Of a stretch of 64,000 nt of DNA, positions 27,210 to 36,253 are shown one piece after another (position 1 is the stretch's first letter; each line of letters starts with the position of its first letter). Made by a program: the position numbers and the translations under genes. The notes below the pieces were generated by a model. That model saw only the letters and a list, made by a program, of their open reading frames with translations, was not told the DNA's origin and did not search any database. Source of the stretch: an uncultured Flavobacteriaceae bacterium (lineage in GTDB: Bacteria; Bacteroidota; Bacteroidia; Flavobacteriales; Flavobacteriaceae); NCBI GenBank assembly GCA_947494565.1, contig CANLVG010000010.1, positions 1 to 64,000 of the forward strand, written 5' to 3'.

Positions 27210-29663
27210 ATGAAAAAAGCTTTACTACTATTCGCTCTTTTAGCAATGGTCAACGCCCTTGCACAAGAACTAAAATCACCTTCTGAATTTTTAGGTTACG
27301 AACTCGGCACTCAATTCACAAGACACCATGAGGTGGTCGATTACTATCAATACTTGGCCAAGGTGGCACCTGACCGCGTGCAACTAAACGAGTATGGCAA
27401 AACAAATGAACGACGCCCCTTATTACTGGCCTATGTCAGCTCGGCTGAAAACATAAAAAATCTTGAAAATATTCGTGCAGAGCATCTGAAGAATACATCT
27501 GGCGAAGGCAATCCTTCAAAGGCTATTGTCTGGTTGAGCTATAATGTACATGGCAACGAAAGTGTAAGTACTGAGGCTTCGATGCAAACCACTTATGAAC
27601 TACTCACTACAAAATCGGATTACTTGGAGAATACGGTTGTTTTGGTCGATCCCTGTATCAACCCTGACGGTCGTGACCGTTACGTGAATTGGTATAACGA
27701 AACCAAAAACACGCCAAATAATGTAGACCCTAATAGTAAGGAACACCACGAAGGTTGGCTCAGTGGACGTGCCAATCACTACATGTTCGACCTGAACCGC
27801 GATTGGGCATGGTTGACCCAAGTGGAGAGTCAACAGCGACTGAAGTTTTTCAATAAATGGTTACCACACGTTCACGTTGATTTTCATGAGCAGGGTGTGG
27901 ACAACCCCTACTATTTCTCTCCGGCTGCGGAACCTTATCATGAAGTAATTACAGATTTTCAACGCGACTTTCAAAAAACCGTTGGGAAAAACCATGCCAG
28001 GTATTTTGATGCAAATGGGTGGTTTTATTTTACAAAGGAAGTTTTCGACCTTTTATATCCGAGCTACGGCGACACGTACCCTACCTACAATGGAGGGATC
28101 GGCATGACCTATGAACAAGGTGGAAGCGGACGCGCCGGCCTAGGTATTATCACGAGTATCGGTGATACCCTGACACTGAAGGATAGAATCGCACATCATC
28201 ACACGACCGGACTTTCTACCGTTGAGGTCGCATCAAAAAATGCACAAAAATTGAACGATGAATTCAAGAAATTTTATACCAACAAAAACTTTACGTACAA
28301 AAGTTATGTCTTAAACGGAGATCAAGATAAAATAGATGCCTTGACCCGATTGCTAGACCAACATGAGATTACATATCAGGCCGGTAAACAAGCAACTGTA
28401 AAAGGTTTTCGATACAAGACCGGCAAGACAGGTAGTATGAAAACCAGCTCCAATAGTTTGATTATACCTGGAGACCAATCAAAAGGCACGCTTGTAAAGG
28501 TTCTCTTTGAGCCCAATGCCAAACTCAGTGATTCGGTGACCTATGATATTACTGCTTGGTCATTACCCCATGCGTATGGATTAGATGCCATAGCTACCAC
28601 CACAGCAGTATCGGGTACGGCATATGCCAAAACGGAATCAGCAACAACTAATTTAAGCGAAAGTGCCTATGCCTTCTTAACCGACTGGAACAGCATGAAC
28701 GACGCACGGTTTCTGGCCGAGTTGATTCAAGAGAATATTCGCGTACGTTATAACTATAAACCCTTCACCCTTGATGGAAAAAGTTATCCGAGGGGGACAT
28801 TGATTATCGCTAAGGGAGACAATAAAAACCATAAAGCCTATTTGGGAACCTTGCAGAAAGTTGCCGAAAAGCACAACAAAAACCTGACTCCTGCCCAAAC
28901 CGGATTCGTAGATAGTGGCAAAGACTTTGGTTCAGGTTGGGTACAGGTGGTCAATGATGTCAAAATCGCCGTGTTATCTGGAGAACCAACATCCACTCTT
29001 CGCTTTGGGGAGATTTGGCATTTTTTCGAGCAGCAACTCCACTACCCCTTTGCTGTGATCGATGCGGATTACATGAACCGGGTAGACCTTTCGGAATACG
29101 ATGTCTTGGTCCTTCCAGGTGGTTGGGGGTATCGAAGATTCATGAAAGAAGATACGCTGAAAGATCTGAAGGAGTGGGTACGAAACGGCGGAAAATTGAT
29201 AGCCATGGGTGGATCTATAGATGCCATTTCAGGTGAGAAGGGCTTTGGTCTAAATAAGAAGGAAATCAAAAAAGACAGTGCTCATACAATGCGCCCCTTT
29301 GATGGTTCAGAACGAGAACGTATTAAAAATGCCATTACAGGAGCTATCTTCAAAACTAAAGTGGACAACACCCATCCACTGGCTTTTGGCTACAATGACA
29401 ATTACTTTACCTTAAAATTGGGCAATGACGCCTTCGACTATATGAGCGAAGGGAATGTGGTGTACCTTGAGGAAAAACAAAACAAACCAGTATCAGGTTT
29501 TGCCGGCAGTATCGCGCAAAAAAATATCAACAAAACCTTAGTATTCGGGGTCGAGGACTTCGGCCGCGGCAGTGTCGTCTATATGGTAGACAATCCGCTT
29601 TTCAGGGGGTTTTGGGAAAACGGGAAGCTCTTTTTCGCTAATGCCCTTTTCATGGTCGATTGA
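27210..29663 (+). CDS. M14 family zinc carboxypeptidase (secreted)
   Basis: The 817-residue protein has a signal peptide (ending NALAQ, residue 19). The metallocarboxypeptidase domain shows all key features: zinc ligands His114 and Glu117 in NVHGNES, the NPDGRDR substrate-binding motif (151-157), the third ligand His226 in VDFHEQG and the catalytic Glu302 in GMTYEQGG. The C-terminal 300 residues include a glutamine-amidotransferase-like fold (YDVLVLPGGWGYRRF) found in this large periplasmic M14 subgroup. It probably trims peptides in the periplasm or outside the cell. No T9SS sorting domain is present. It stands alone with its own promoter. Confidence 0.92.
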   Translation: MKKALLLFALLAMVNALAQELKSPSEFLGYELGTQFTRHHEVVDYYQYLAKVAPDRVQLNEYGKTNERRPLLLAYVSSAENIKNLENIRAEHLKNTSGEGNPSKAIVWLSYNVHGNESVSTEASMQTTYELLTTKSDYLENTVVLVDPCINPDGRDRYVNWYNETKNTPNNVDPNSKEHHEGWLSGRANHYMFDLNRDWAWLTQVESQQRLKFFNKWLPHVHVDFHEQGVDNPYYFSPAAEPYHEVITDFQRDFQKTVGKNHARYFDANGWFYFTKEVFDLLYPSYGDTYPTYNGGIGMTYEQGGSGRAGLGIITSIGDTLTLKDRIAHHHTTGLSTVEVASKNAQKLNDEFKKFYTNKNFTYKSYVLNGDQDKIDALTRLLDQHEITYQAGKQATVKGFRYKTGKTGSMKTSSNSLIIPGDQSKGTLVKVLFEPNAKLSDSVTYDITAWSLPHAYGLDAIATTTAVSGTAYAKTESATTNLSESAYAFLTDWNSMNDARFLAELIQENIRVRYNYKPFTLDGKSYPRGTLIIAKGDNKNHKAYLGTLQKVAEKHNKNLTPAQTGFVDSGKDFGSGWVQVVNDVKIAVLSGEPTSTLRFGEIWHFFEQQLHYPFAVIDADYMNRVDLSEYDVLVLPGGWGYRRFMKEDTLKDLKEWVRNGGKLIAMGGSIDAISGEKGFGLNKKEIKKDSAHTMRPFDGSERERIKNAITGAIFKTKVDNTHPLAFGYNDNYFTLKLGNDAFDYMSEGNVVYLEEKQNKPVSGFAGSIAQKNINKTLVFGVEDFGRGSVVYMVDNPLFRGFWENGKLFFANALFMVD

Positions 29664-29756
29664 CATGTCAGCTCTAGCATCAATATAAAACACTCAAGAT
29701 AAGGAAGGTATGCGAAGAAAAATTGGTAACTTTTAGGCAATCATAAATAGCAGAAA

Positions 29757-30167
29757 ATGAGAACCAAGATCTTTATCTTAATGTTAAGTGCCGCCACATT
29801 TTTTTCTTATGGTCAACAGACCATATCATCCGACACCCCGGAAGAGAAACCAGGCATGGTCAAAGTGACGATACTATACCCTAATGGAGAAGGGAAAACA
29901 TTTGACATGGACTATTATTCGAAAAAGCATATGCCCATGGTCGCCAATCTCCTCAGTGAGACCATTAAGGCTGTAAAAATCGACAAGGGAATAGCGGCAG
30001 GAAGACCAAATGAACAGATGCCCTATTTAGCGATTGGATACCTCTATTTTGATAGCCTTGAAGACTATCAAAGTACTTTTGGGCCGAATGCGGAAAAAAT
30101 AGTCGGGGATATTCCCAACTACACCAATGTTCAACCTGTGGTTCAAATCAGCGAAGTTTTTCAATAA
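29757..30167 (+). CDS. EthD family protein with signal peptide
   Basis: A 136-residue protein with a cleavable signal (MLSAATFFSYGQQ) and an EthD-like dimeric alpha-beta barrel domain from about residue 33: MVKVTILYPNGEGKTFDMDYY, KKHMPMVANLL, and a C-terminal PNYTNVQPVVQISEV. EthD-type domains occur in ring-cleavage-associated and uncharacterised proteins; the reaction is unknown and export from the cytoplasm is unusual for the family. The remains of a DUF2200 gene follow immediately. Confidence 0.85.
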   Translation: MRTKIFILMLSAATFFSYGQQTISSDTPEEKPGMVKVTILYPNGEGKTFDMDYYSKKHMPMVANLLSETIKAVKIDKGIAAGRPNEQMPYLAIGYLYFDSLEDYQSTFGPNAEKIVGDIPNYTNVQPVVQISEVFQ

Positions 30168-30169
30168 TC

Positions 30170-30543
30170 GCAAATCCAAAGCCCGATTGTTACGGTGTTT
30201 AAATGGACAAAATGGGATACAAGTCCTCACGACGAACATATCGCACCAAGCAATTTTGTGGCTCATGGGCTATTCGGAAAGTGAACTGAGAGCGTTGACC
30301 ACCTCAAAAGCGACTTTTGCGGAATTGTTCGAAGGTGCCGCAAAGCAACCGGATTTCTATTGTATTATAGGTGTTCGCTGAAGCTGTCTTGTAGAGGAAA
30401 TCGGAAAAACCTTGACCTAAGTAGTACACCAACCTGACCAATTAGTAGATGAACTGGCCAGAGGCAAAAAATGGAAAAATCTTGCGAACCTCTTGATTCA
30501 AATTGCTTTCGCAGCATACACAATGAAACACAACCTGAGATGA
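30170..30543 (+). pseudogene. Degenerate DUF2200 gene
   Basis: In one frame the DNA encodes HQAILWLMGYSESELRAL, TFAELFEGAAKQPDFYCIIGVR, then a stop (TGA), VEEIGKTLT, a second stop (TAA), and PDQLVDELARGKKWKNL. These pieces match, in order, the DUF2200 core (WLTGY..., TFE.FF, ...GV.VEEIE.PL, RYLDKLVDELAKGKKMEK). Two in-frame stops and an unrecognisable N-terminus show a dead gene. The frame ends at a TGA that overlaps the start codon of the next gene. The identification is from memory of the family and was not searched. Confidence 0.6.
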
Positions 30544-30956
30544 ATACTATATTTGACACCTATACACCTGATGGGTTCGGCACCATGAACCCGTATCTAT
30601 TCGCGGAAAAACCCCTAGCACTTATTACCTTTTTAAAAGAGGCCTTTGATGCGCAAGAGGTTCATCGTACCGTCAATCCAAAAACTGGTGATCTGGCCAA
30701 TGTTATTCTCAAGATCGGTACTTCCTGTTTCATGATAAGTCAAGCACGGAAACCCTTTCTCAACATGCGAACGGCCTTTTACTTATATGTCAATAACGTA
30801 GATGAAGTCCACCAAAGAGCTATTGAATATGGGGCCAAAGAAGAATTTGCACCAATGGACATGGATTATGGAGACCGTCAATCCGGAATTGTAGACCCCA
30901 GCGGAAATTATTGGTGGATTTCCAAACGTCTGGTAAAAAAAGGATATCACCAATAA
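30540..30956 (+). CDS. VOC/glyoxalase (PhnB-like) family protein
   Basis: From the ATG at 30540 the protein (138 residues) begins MNTIFDTYTPDGFGTMNPYL, the normal start for PhnB-like VOC proteins. The beta-alpha-beta-beta-beta units are visible (NVILKIGTSCFMISQA, AFYLYVNNVDEVHQRAIEYGA) and the C-terminal DYGDRQSGIVDPSGNYWWISK is the family hallmark. Such proteins act in antibiotic resistance, ring cleavage or as uncharacterised proteins; the substrate here is unknown. A longer frame from 30471 runs into the DUF2200 relic and is rejected. It lies in a plus-strand string of small enzymes. Confidence 0.88.
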   Translation: MNTIFDTYTPDGFGTMNPYLFAEKPLALITFLKEAFDAQEVHRTVNPKTGDLANVILKIGTSCFMISQARKPFLNMRTAFYLYVNNVDEVHQRAIEYGAKEEFAPMDMDYGDRQSGIVDPSGNYWWISKRLVKKGYHQ

Positions 30957-30983
30957 CCCATAAAGCTATCAATAGTAACCGCT

Positions 30984-31430
30984 ATGAAAAGACTTTTTCA
31001 ATTATCCGCTTTTGTAATCTTTGTACTATGCGGCTGTGGCCCCGAAAAACCCAAACCGAACATTGAACAATGGAAATCTGAAATCGTACAAGTTGAAAAG
31101 GATTTCAATGCAATGGCCCAAAGCGAGGGCTTAGCGAATGCGTTTCATCACTATGCCGCGTCTGATGGCGTCATCAGAAGAAAGAACAAAGTCGTTCAAG
31201 GCAAATCCGCCATAAAAGACTGGTATTTACAAGATATGAGACCAAACGAGACGCTCCAATGGACACCCACTTTTGTTGAAGTCAGCAACTCGGGGGATTT
31301 GGCCTACACCTATGGCGACTACATATTCAAATCAGTAGATTCTACAGGTGTGATCAAGGAGAACACCGGAATTTTTCACACCGTCTGGAAGAGACAGACC
31401 AATGGAGAGTGGAAATTTGTATGGGATTAG
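30984..31430 (+). CDS. NTF2-like (SnoaL/DUF4440-type) lipoprotein
   Basis: A 148-residue protein with a lipoprotein signal (FVLCGCGPEK) and a cone-shaped NTF2-like fold: an N-terminal helix (VEKDFNAMAQSEGLANAFHH), a turn with VVQGKSAIKDWYL, and strands DLAYTYGDYIFKSVDSTG and TGIFHTVWKRQTNGEWKF. The family includes small ketosteroid-isomerase-like enzymes and non-catalytic ligand binders, so no function is assigned. It follows the VOC gene by 27 bp. Confidence 0.82.
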   Translation: MKRLFQLSAFVIFVLCGCGPEKPKPNIEQWKSEIVQVEKDFNAMAQSEGLANAFHHYAASDGVIRRKNKVVQGKSAIKDWYLQDMRPNETLQWTPTFVEVSNSGDLAYTYGDYIFKSVDSTGVIKENTGIFHTVWKRQTNGEWKFVWD

Positions 31431-31511
31431 TACAAGTGATTTACCAAATCTTCCGCAATCGCAATTCAACTTGACCAATAAGTTGTAAATTCAAGCACAA
31501 AACCAACTTTC

Positions 31512-33227
31512 ATGTCCTTTAGATTATTTTTTACCACCGCCTTTCTGGGTCTAATGACCATCGCATGTTCAGACCCTAAAAAAGAACCCGCTACCCTACT
31601 TATACATGGAGGACCTATCTATACGGTCGACAGTACCCAAACCATGGTAGAGGCGGTAGCCACCAAAGACAATAAAATACTCTTCGCCGGTAGTCTTGCC
31701 GAAGCGGAAGCATATCAAAACGAGCAAACACAGATCATTGACCTTCAAGGAAGGACCATGACCCCGGGTTTGATTGAGGGGCATGGGCATTTTATGGGTC
31801 TGGGTTATAATGAACTGAACCTTGACCTGATCCATACGACAAGTTATCAAGAAATCGTTGATGCGGTCGCGCAGGCCGTAAAAAGTGCCGAACCCGGTGA
31901 ATGGATTACCGGGCGAGGATGGCACCAAAGCAAATGGGATGCGCTACCCGAAGATGCCGTCAATGGATTTCAAACCCATTATAAACTCAGCGAGGTATCA
32001 CCGGACAATCCGGTATACTTGAGACATGCCAGTGGCCATGCTGGTTTTGCCAATGCCAAGGCTATGGAAATTGCAGGCCTCACTGCATTGGATAAGGAGG
32101 GCGTCAATAAATTTGAAGTAAAAGGTGGTGAAGTCATGATGGATAATCTAGGAAGTCCAACAGGAATTTTCAATGAGCGTGCCATGACCCTGATTACCCA
32201 GCACATTCCTGAGACCACTCCTGAAAAGTCCATCAAGGCATTCGAGCTCGCCGTTGCGGCATGCCATAGAAATGGCATCACAGGTTTTCACGATGCGGGT
32301 ATCGGTCGTGAGACTATTGCGCTTTATAATCAAATGAAGGATGAGGATAAGTTGGGTATACGAATGTATGCCATGCTTACCGGTTGGGACAAAGAACTGC
32401 TGGAAGAGTGGTATGAGAAGGGTCCGGTCGTAGATCCGGATCATCTGTTCACCATTCGCTCCGTTAAACTGAACTGCGATGGGGCACTTGGTTCAAGGGG
32501 AGCTTGGTTGCTGGAAGCTTATTCCGATAGACCTGATCATTTTGGTCATGAGACCCTACCTATGGAATTTGTAAAGGAAACCGCCTTGAACGGATTGCAA
32601 AACGGTTTTCAGGTCTGTGCCCACGCCATAGGTGATCGTGCCAACCGCGAAATACTTGACCGCTACGAGGCTGCTTTTGATGAGCTACCAGAACTTCGGG
32701 CAGATCACCGGTTCAGAATCGAGCACGCCCAACATCTTCACCCTGAAGATATTCCCCGTTTTGCCGGTCTTGGCGTCATACCCGCTATGCAGGCCGTACA
32801 TATGTCATCCGATAGACCATGGGCCATTGACCGTTTGGGTGAAAAACGAATAAAAGAAGGTGCCTATATGTGGCAAGACCTGTTACGAAGCGGTATTCCT
32901 ATCGTCAACGGAACAGATGTACCCGTAGAACCATTAAACCCGATTGCAAGTTTTTACGCCAGTATCAGTAGAAAAACCCTAAAAGGTCTTCCAGAAGAGG
33001 GATATGAACCGGAACAGAAAATGACACGTGATCAGGCACTCAGATCATACACCCTTGACGCCGCCTACGGGGCTTTCGAAGAAGCTATCAAAGGATCGAT
33101 CACGCCGGGCAAACTTGCCGATTTTACCATATATGATCAAGACCTGATGACGGTTCCTGAAAGTGACGTCTTAAAAACACAGGTCGTAATGACCATTTTT
33201 AACGGAAAGATAGTCTACGGGAAATAG
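31512..33227 (+). CDS. YtcJ-like amidohydrolase (amidohydrolase 3 family), lipoprotein
   Basis: The 571-residue protein has a lipoprotein signal (LGLMTIACSDPKK). The urease-superfamily TIM barrel shows the first metal motif in PGLIEGHGHFMGLG, a conserved VYLRHASGHAGFAN, VKLNCDGALGSRGAW, the His motifs VCAHAIGDRAN and FRIEHAQHLHP, and the C-terminal NGTDVPVEPLNP. It should be a periplasmic or outer-membrane-facing hydrolase of cyclic or N-acyl compounds; the substrate is unknown. The next gene encodes another metal hydrolase (DUF885), and both are lipoproteins, suggesting a shared scavenging role. Confidence 0.9.
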   Translation: MSFRLFFTTAFLGLMTIACSDPKKEPATLLIHGGPIYTVDSTQTMVEAVATKDNKILFAGSLAEAEAYQNEQTQIIDLQGRTMTPGLIEGHGHFMGLGYNELNLDLIHTTSYQEIVDAVAQAVKSAEPGEWITGRGWHQSKWDALPEDAVNGFQTHYKLSEVSPDNPVYLRHASGHAGFANAKAMEIAGLTALDKEGVNKFEVKGGEVMMDNLGSPTGIFNERAMTLITQHIPETTPEKSIKAFELAVAACHRNGITGFHDAGIGRETIALYNQMKDEDKLGIRMYAMLTGWDKELLEEWYEKGPVVDPDHLFTIRSVKLNCDGALGSRGAWLLEAYSDRPDHFGHETLPMEFVKETALNGLQNGFQVCAHAIGDRANREILDRYEAAFDELPELRADHRFRIEHAQHLHPEDIPRFAGLGVIPAMQAVHMSSDRPWAIDRLGEKRIKEGAYMWQDLLRSGIPIVNGTDVPVEPLNPIASFYASISRKTLKGLPEEGYEPEQKMTRDQALRSYTLDAAYGAFEEAIKGSITPGKLADFTIYDQDLMTVPESDVLKTQVVMTIFNGKIVYGK

Positions 33228-33306
33228 CGCTTATTGGGTTATAGTACGCTCAGGAAAGCATGTTCTGGCCTTTTTGTATTTTTAAAGAAGCGCCACTCGA
33301 ACAATT

Positions 33307-34956
33307 ATGAGAAAAACACTACCCATATTGGCCTTGATAGTATTGTTATCATGCCAAAAAGAAAAGGAAGCGGAATCCTCAACGATCTCTGACTTCCAAC
33401 GCTTCATCGAAAGTTTTAATTCCTCGAACACATCGACGGACATTCCTGATTTAAGTGCAACACACTTTGCTTCTGAACTTGAGCGTACGCGCGAACAACT
33501 GGAATCATTGGCCAAGATCGACACCCATCAACTCTCTTTCGAAGATAGGATCGATTGGAGATTTGCGCATAGTATTTTAAAAGGGCGAGAGATCAGGAAA
33601 GCGAAACATCAAACCTGGAAATTCGATCCAAGAAACTATATGTCTTTTCGTGCGCTCGGCACTAGCATGGAGCGACCAGGAGCACTATCCGAAAAAATCG
33701 AACAATTGGAAATGCGCTTAAAGGCGATACCCGTTCAATTAGAGAACGGTCAGAATCAATTAGAGTATTATGTACCCCGATTTCAAGAGCTATCCCTGTT
33801 TATGGCCAATAACGCGAAAACGCTATTCGGTTCGGATTTAATGACATTTGCTACCGCATCGGAGGAAAGCCAAAAATTAATTCCGCTCATCACAAAGGCC
33901 CGAGAAAGCCTTGAATCGTTTACCCTCTTTATTGACGAGGAACTACCTAAAAAACCGAAGCGCCATTTCGCGATGGGAAAAGAAACGTACAATCGTGTAC
34001 TCAAGAGTCAATTCTTACTGGATTACGATGATGAGACCCTTTGGAAATACGGGCGAGAGCAGTTTGATAAGACAGTCACGGAACTAGAAGCCCTGGCTAC
34101 GGAAATAGACCCGTCCAAAACATGGCAAGAACTGGTCATTGAAATCAAAAACGAGTACCCCGAGCCGGACCAAATGATAGCGGCACATCAACTTTGGGTC
34201 GATAGTTCAAAGGCACATATTATCAGTAAAGACCTCATACCCATACCTTGGAAAGAACAAGTACAGGTAGTGCCCAGAGCGGAATACTCGAGAAAAACAT
34301 CCTATTATGGTAACTTTTCACGAGCTCGCGAAAAAGACAAGGATAGTGTGTTCACCGCAAAGTGGATGATCAATCCGTTTGAAGACCAATGGGACGAAAA
34401 GACCAAACAAGAATATCTCGTAGAACATGATTGGGGTGTCATCATAGTAACGGCCCCTCATGAGGCCTATGGCGGACATCACGTTCAAGGACTATATCAA
34501 ATGCACAATCCGAGTCTCCTCCGCAGACAAAACGGAATATCATTGTTCAGCGAAGGCTGGGGACTTTACAATGAACAATTGATGAGCGAGACCGGATTCT
34601 TTCCGAATAAGAGAATTCACCTGAGACAATTACAACTACGACTCTGGCGGAATGCAAGAGTAGTTTATGATGTGGGCATGCATACCGGGAAAATGACCTA
34701 TGAAGAAGCCATAGCGATGATGACCGAGAAGGTCGGTTTTCTTCAGTGGGCCGCACAGCTCGAAATAGATTCGGCCTCGGAGAGACCAGGTTATTTTATC
34801 GGCTACTTTATGGGAATGAGCGAAATACTAAAGATGCGCTCGCGTTTCAAGGAAAAAATGGGTGCCCAGTATAGGCTGAGGGACTTTCATGAGAGACTTC
34901 TTAAAATCGGCAATATGCCTCCAAAGCTTATCGAAACTTCTTTATTCAGAAATTAG
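33307..34956 (+). CDS. DUF885 family lipoprotein (putative metallohydrolase)
   Basis: A 549-residue protein with a lipobox (LLSCQKEKE). The body is mainly helical, as in DUF885, and carries the family's HEAYGGHHVQG motif (around residue 390), which resembles the zinc-binding HExxH-type helix of M32-like peptidases, followed by FSEGWGLYNEQLM, where the third ligand Glu is expected. DUF885 proteins are regarded as probable peptidases, but activity is rarely tested. It lies 79 bp downstream of the amidohydrolase gene and probably shares its transcript. Confidence 0.88.
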   Translation: MRKTLPILALIVLLSCQKEKEAESSTISDFQRFIESFNSSNTSTDIPDLSATHFASELERTREQLESLAKIDTHQLSFEDRIDWRFAHSILKGREIRKAKHQTWKFDPRNYMSFRALGTSMERPGALSEKIEQLEMRLKAIPVQLENGQNQLEYYVPRFQELSLFMANNAKTLFGSDLMTFATASEESQKLIPLITKARESLESFTLFIDEELPKKPKRHFAMGKETYNRVLKSQFLLDYDDETLWKYGREQFDKTVTELEALATEIDPSKTWQELVIEIKNEYPEPDQMIAAHQLWVDSSKAHIISKDLIPIPWKEQVQVVPRAEYSRKTSYYGNFSRAREKDKDSVFTAKWMINPFEDQWDEKTKQEYLVEHDWGVIIVTAPHEAYGGHHVQGLYQMHNPSLLRRQNGISLFSEGWGLYNEQLMSETGFFPNKRIHLRQLQLRLWRNARVVYDVGMHTGKMTYEEAIAMMTEKVGFLQWAAQLEIDSASERPGYFIGYFMGMSEILKMRSRFKEKMGAQYRLRDFHERLLKIGNMPPKLIETSLFRN

Positions 34957-34979
34957 TAAATTACTCTAAAGTATATCGT

Positions 34980-35219
34980 ATGAAAACAATGACCTGTCAC
35001 CAATTGGGTGGCGCTTGCGACCTCGAATTTACTGCCAATACTTTCGAGGAAATCGCTGAAATGAGCAAAAAACATGGTACCGAAATGTTTCAAAAAAGCG
35101 ATGCAGACCATCTTAAAGCCATGGAAGATATGCGGCAATTGATGAAATCGCCAGAAGCTATGGCCGCATGGTTCGAGAATAAAAGAAAGGAATTCGAAGC
35201 GCTACCTGATAACGCTTGA
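34980..35219 (+). CDS. DUF1059-like small protein
   Basis: A 79-residue cytoplasmic protein with MTCHQLGGACDLEFTANTFE at the N-terminus, the Cys-containing pattern seen in DUF1059, and a helical C-terminal half (EMSKKHGTEMFQKSDADHLK). No function is known for the family. It follows the DUF885 gene by 23 bp on the same strand and converges on the NTP pyrophosphohydrolase gene. Confidence 0.75.
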   Translation: MKTMTCHQLGGACDLEFTANTFEEIAEMSKKHGTEMFQKSDADHLKAMEDMRQLMKSPEAMAAWFENKRKEFEALPDNA

Positions 35220-35239
35220 AGCATCTATTTCGGTGTTTG

Positions 35240-35626
35240 TTATACCTCTAAAATCGCTTCGATATTGGGTTTGAAATAATTGGGCCCCTTGAGAACCTTG
35301 CCGTCTTCACGATAAATAGGTTTTCCATCGGCTCCTAATTTACTCATATTACTGCGCTGTATTTCTTCGAAAACTTCTTCTATCTTGTGTTGCATTCCGT
35401 GCTCCAAAATAGTACCACAAAGAATATATAACATATCACCCAAGGCGTCGGCAACCTCAACCATATCGTTGTTTTGTGCAGCCTCAAAGTACTCTTTGTT
35501 CTCTTCGTCCATCAAGTTAAACCGAAGTTTGTTTGTGTTTTCCCCCAAATCGGCACGCATACGTTCCGATACACCCAAACCAAATGAGTTATGAAACAAC
35601 CGTACCGCTTCTATCTTACTTTTCAT
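35240..35626 (-). CDS. MazG/PRA-PH-like nucleoside triphosphate pyrophosphohydrolase
   Basis: A 128-residue all-alpha protein with the metal-binding signature of this superfamily: LMDEENKEYFEAA and DMVEVADALGDMLY, giving the ExxxE and ExxD ligand pairs. It is followed by a conserved EVFEEIQRSNMSKLGADGKP, IYREDGKVLKGPNYF tail known from phosphoribosyl-ATP pyrophosphohydrolase-like proteins. It probably hydrolyses non-canonical or damaged (deoxy)nucleoside triphosphates. It has 20 bp to the convergent DUF1059 gene and is divergent from a small membrane protein gene. Confidence 0.88.
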   Translation of the reverse strand: MKSKIEAVRLFHNSFGLGVSERMRADLGENTNKLRFNLMDEENKEYFEAAQNNDMVEVADALGDMLYILCGTILEHGMQHKIEEVFEEIQRSNMSKLGADGKPIYREDGKVLKGPNYFKPNIEAILEV

Positions 35627-35643
35627 TGTTATTTGTTTTCGAT

Positions 35644-35651
35644 TAGCTTTG
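35644..35651 (+). promoter_or_regulatory. -7 promoter element of the small membrane protein gene
   Basis: TAGCTTTG matches TAnnTTTG fully; TTC (35622-35624) is 19 bp upstream. The ATG at 35668 is 16 bp downstream, so the leader would be very short. Confidence 0.45.
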
Positions 35652-35667
35652 CGTAAAAATAGAAAAT

Positions 35668-35856
35668 ATGTTCAGCAACGGGCAAATAGTTTTTGCACTC
35701 TTATTTATTGTAGTTTTTGCGATAATCGTCTTTTATTCTTACAGAAAAGATAAAAAATTACATCTAAAAAATTATAAAGGAGTAAAATGGGTAGGCATTT
35801 CCTTCATAATATTCTTAGTTATTCTCTTCTGTATTAAGTATTTACTTAAAAATTAA
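35668..35856 (+). CDS. Small two-helix inner-membrane protein
   Basis: A 62-residue protein made of two transmembrane helices (VFALLFIVVFAIIVFYSY and WVGISFIIFLVILFCIKYL) joined by a short basic loop (RKDKKLHLKNYKG). A perfect -7 element lies 16 bp before the start. I recognise no family function; similar short proteins are common in Flavobacteriaceae. Confidence 0.75.
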   Translation: MFSNGQIVFALLFIVVFAIIVFYSYRKDKKLHLKNYKGVKWVGISFIIFLVILFCIKYLLKN

Positions 35857-35972
35857 CATATTCTTTGAGAGTGTGACAAAAACATCGATTTTAAGAACAA
35901 TTTTGCATTTTATCGCGTATAATATACCAAACATCGTAATTTTGCGTTGTTTATCGTATAAGGGGCAATAAA

Positions 35973-36149
35973 ATGATAACATTTTTTACTATTCTTTTTG
36001 TAATTATCGGAGTCAATGCCATCATGCTGTTCATAAGTTCGAACACCGTTGGCCGAAAAAGAAAGACGACCGATGGACGCGCGGAGACTTCGGCATCCAA
36101 AATATACCCAATTGATTTGATTTCTTCCAAATATAAGAAAGCGGTGTAA
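35973..36149 (+). CDS. Small single-span membrane protein (58 residues)
   Basis: An ATG at 35973 opens a 58-codon frame beginning MITFFTILFVIIGVNAIMLF, a clear transmembrane helix, followed by a basic Ser/Thr-rich tail (NTVGRKRKTTDGRAETSASK). TAATTTTG at 35937-35944 matches the -7 consensus and is 29 bp upstream. The overlapping minus-strand frames lack such features. Function unknown. Two imperfect copies of AATTTTGC...TTATCG...TATAA lie in the 116-bp gap upstream. Confidence 0.65.
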   Translation: MITFFTILFVIIGVNAIMLFISSNTVGRKRKTTDGRAETSASKIYPIDLISSKYKKAV

Positions 36150-36253
36150 TCCTCTATTCTTTTCCGTCTCAAAGCAGTCTTTTTTACTATTTACCACATT
36201 TAACTTTTCCGACACTAGTTTATATCCTAAATACTCATTTCATACCTTTGGGT

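Noticed and set aside
30471-30539. N-terminal extension of the VOC protein
   Set aside because: The extra residues come from the DUF2200 relic and do not fit the PhnB-like start at MNTIFDTY.
35910-36215. Minus-strand frames opposite the 58-residue membrane protein
   Set aside because: They have Tyr/Arg/Cys-rich shadow composition, while the plus-strand frame has a transmembrane helix and a promoter.
36150-36253. Fluoride riboswitch upstream of crcB
   Set aside because: The conserved crcB motif sequence is not present and there is little room for a leader.
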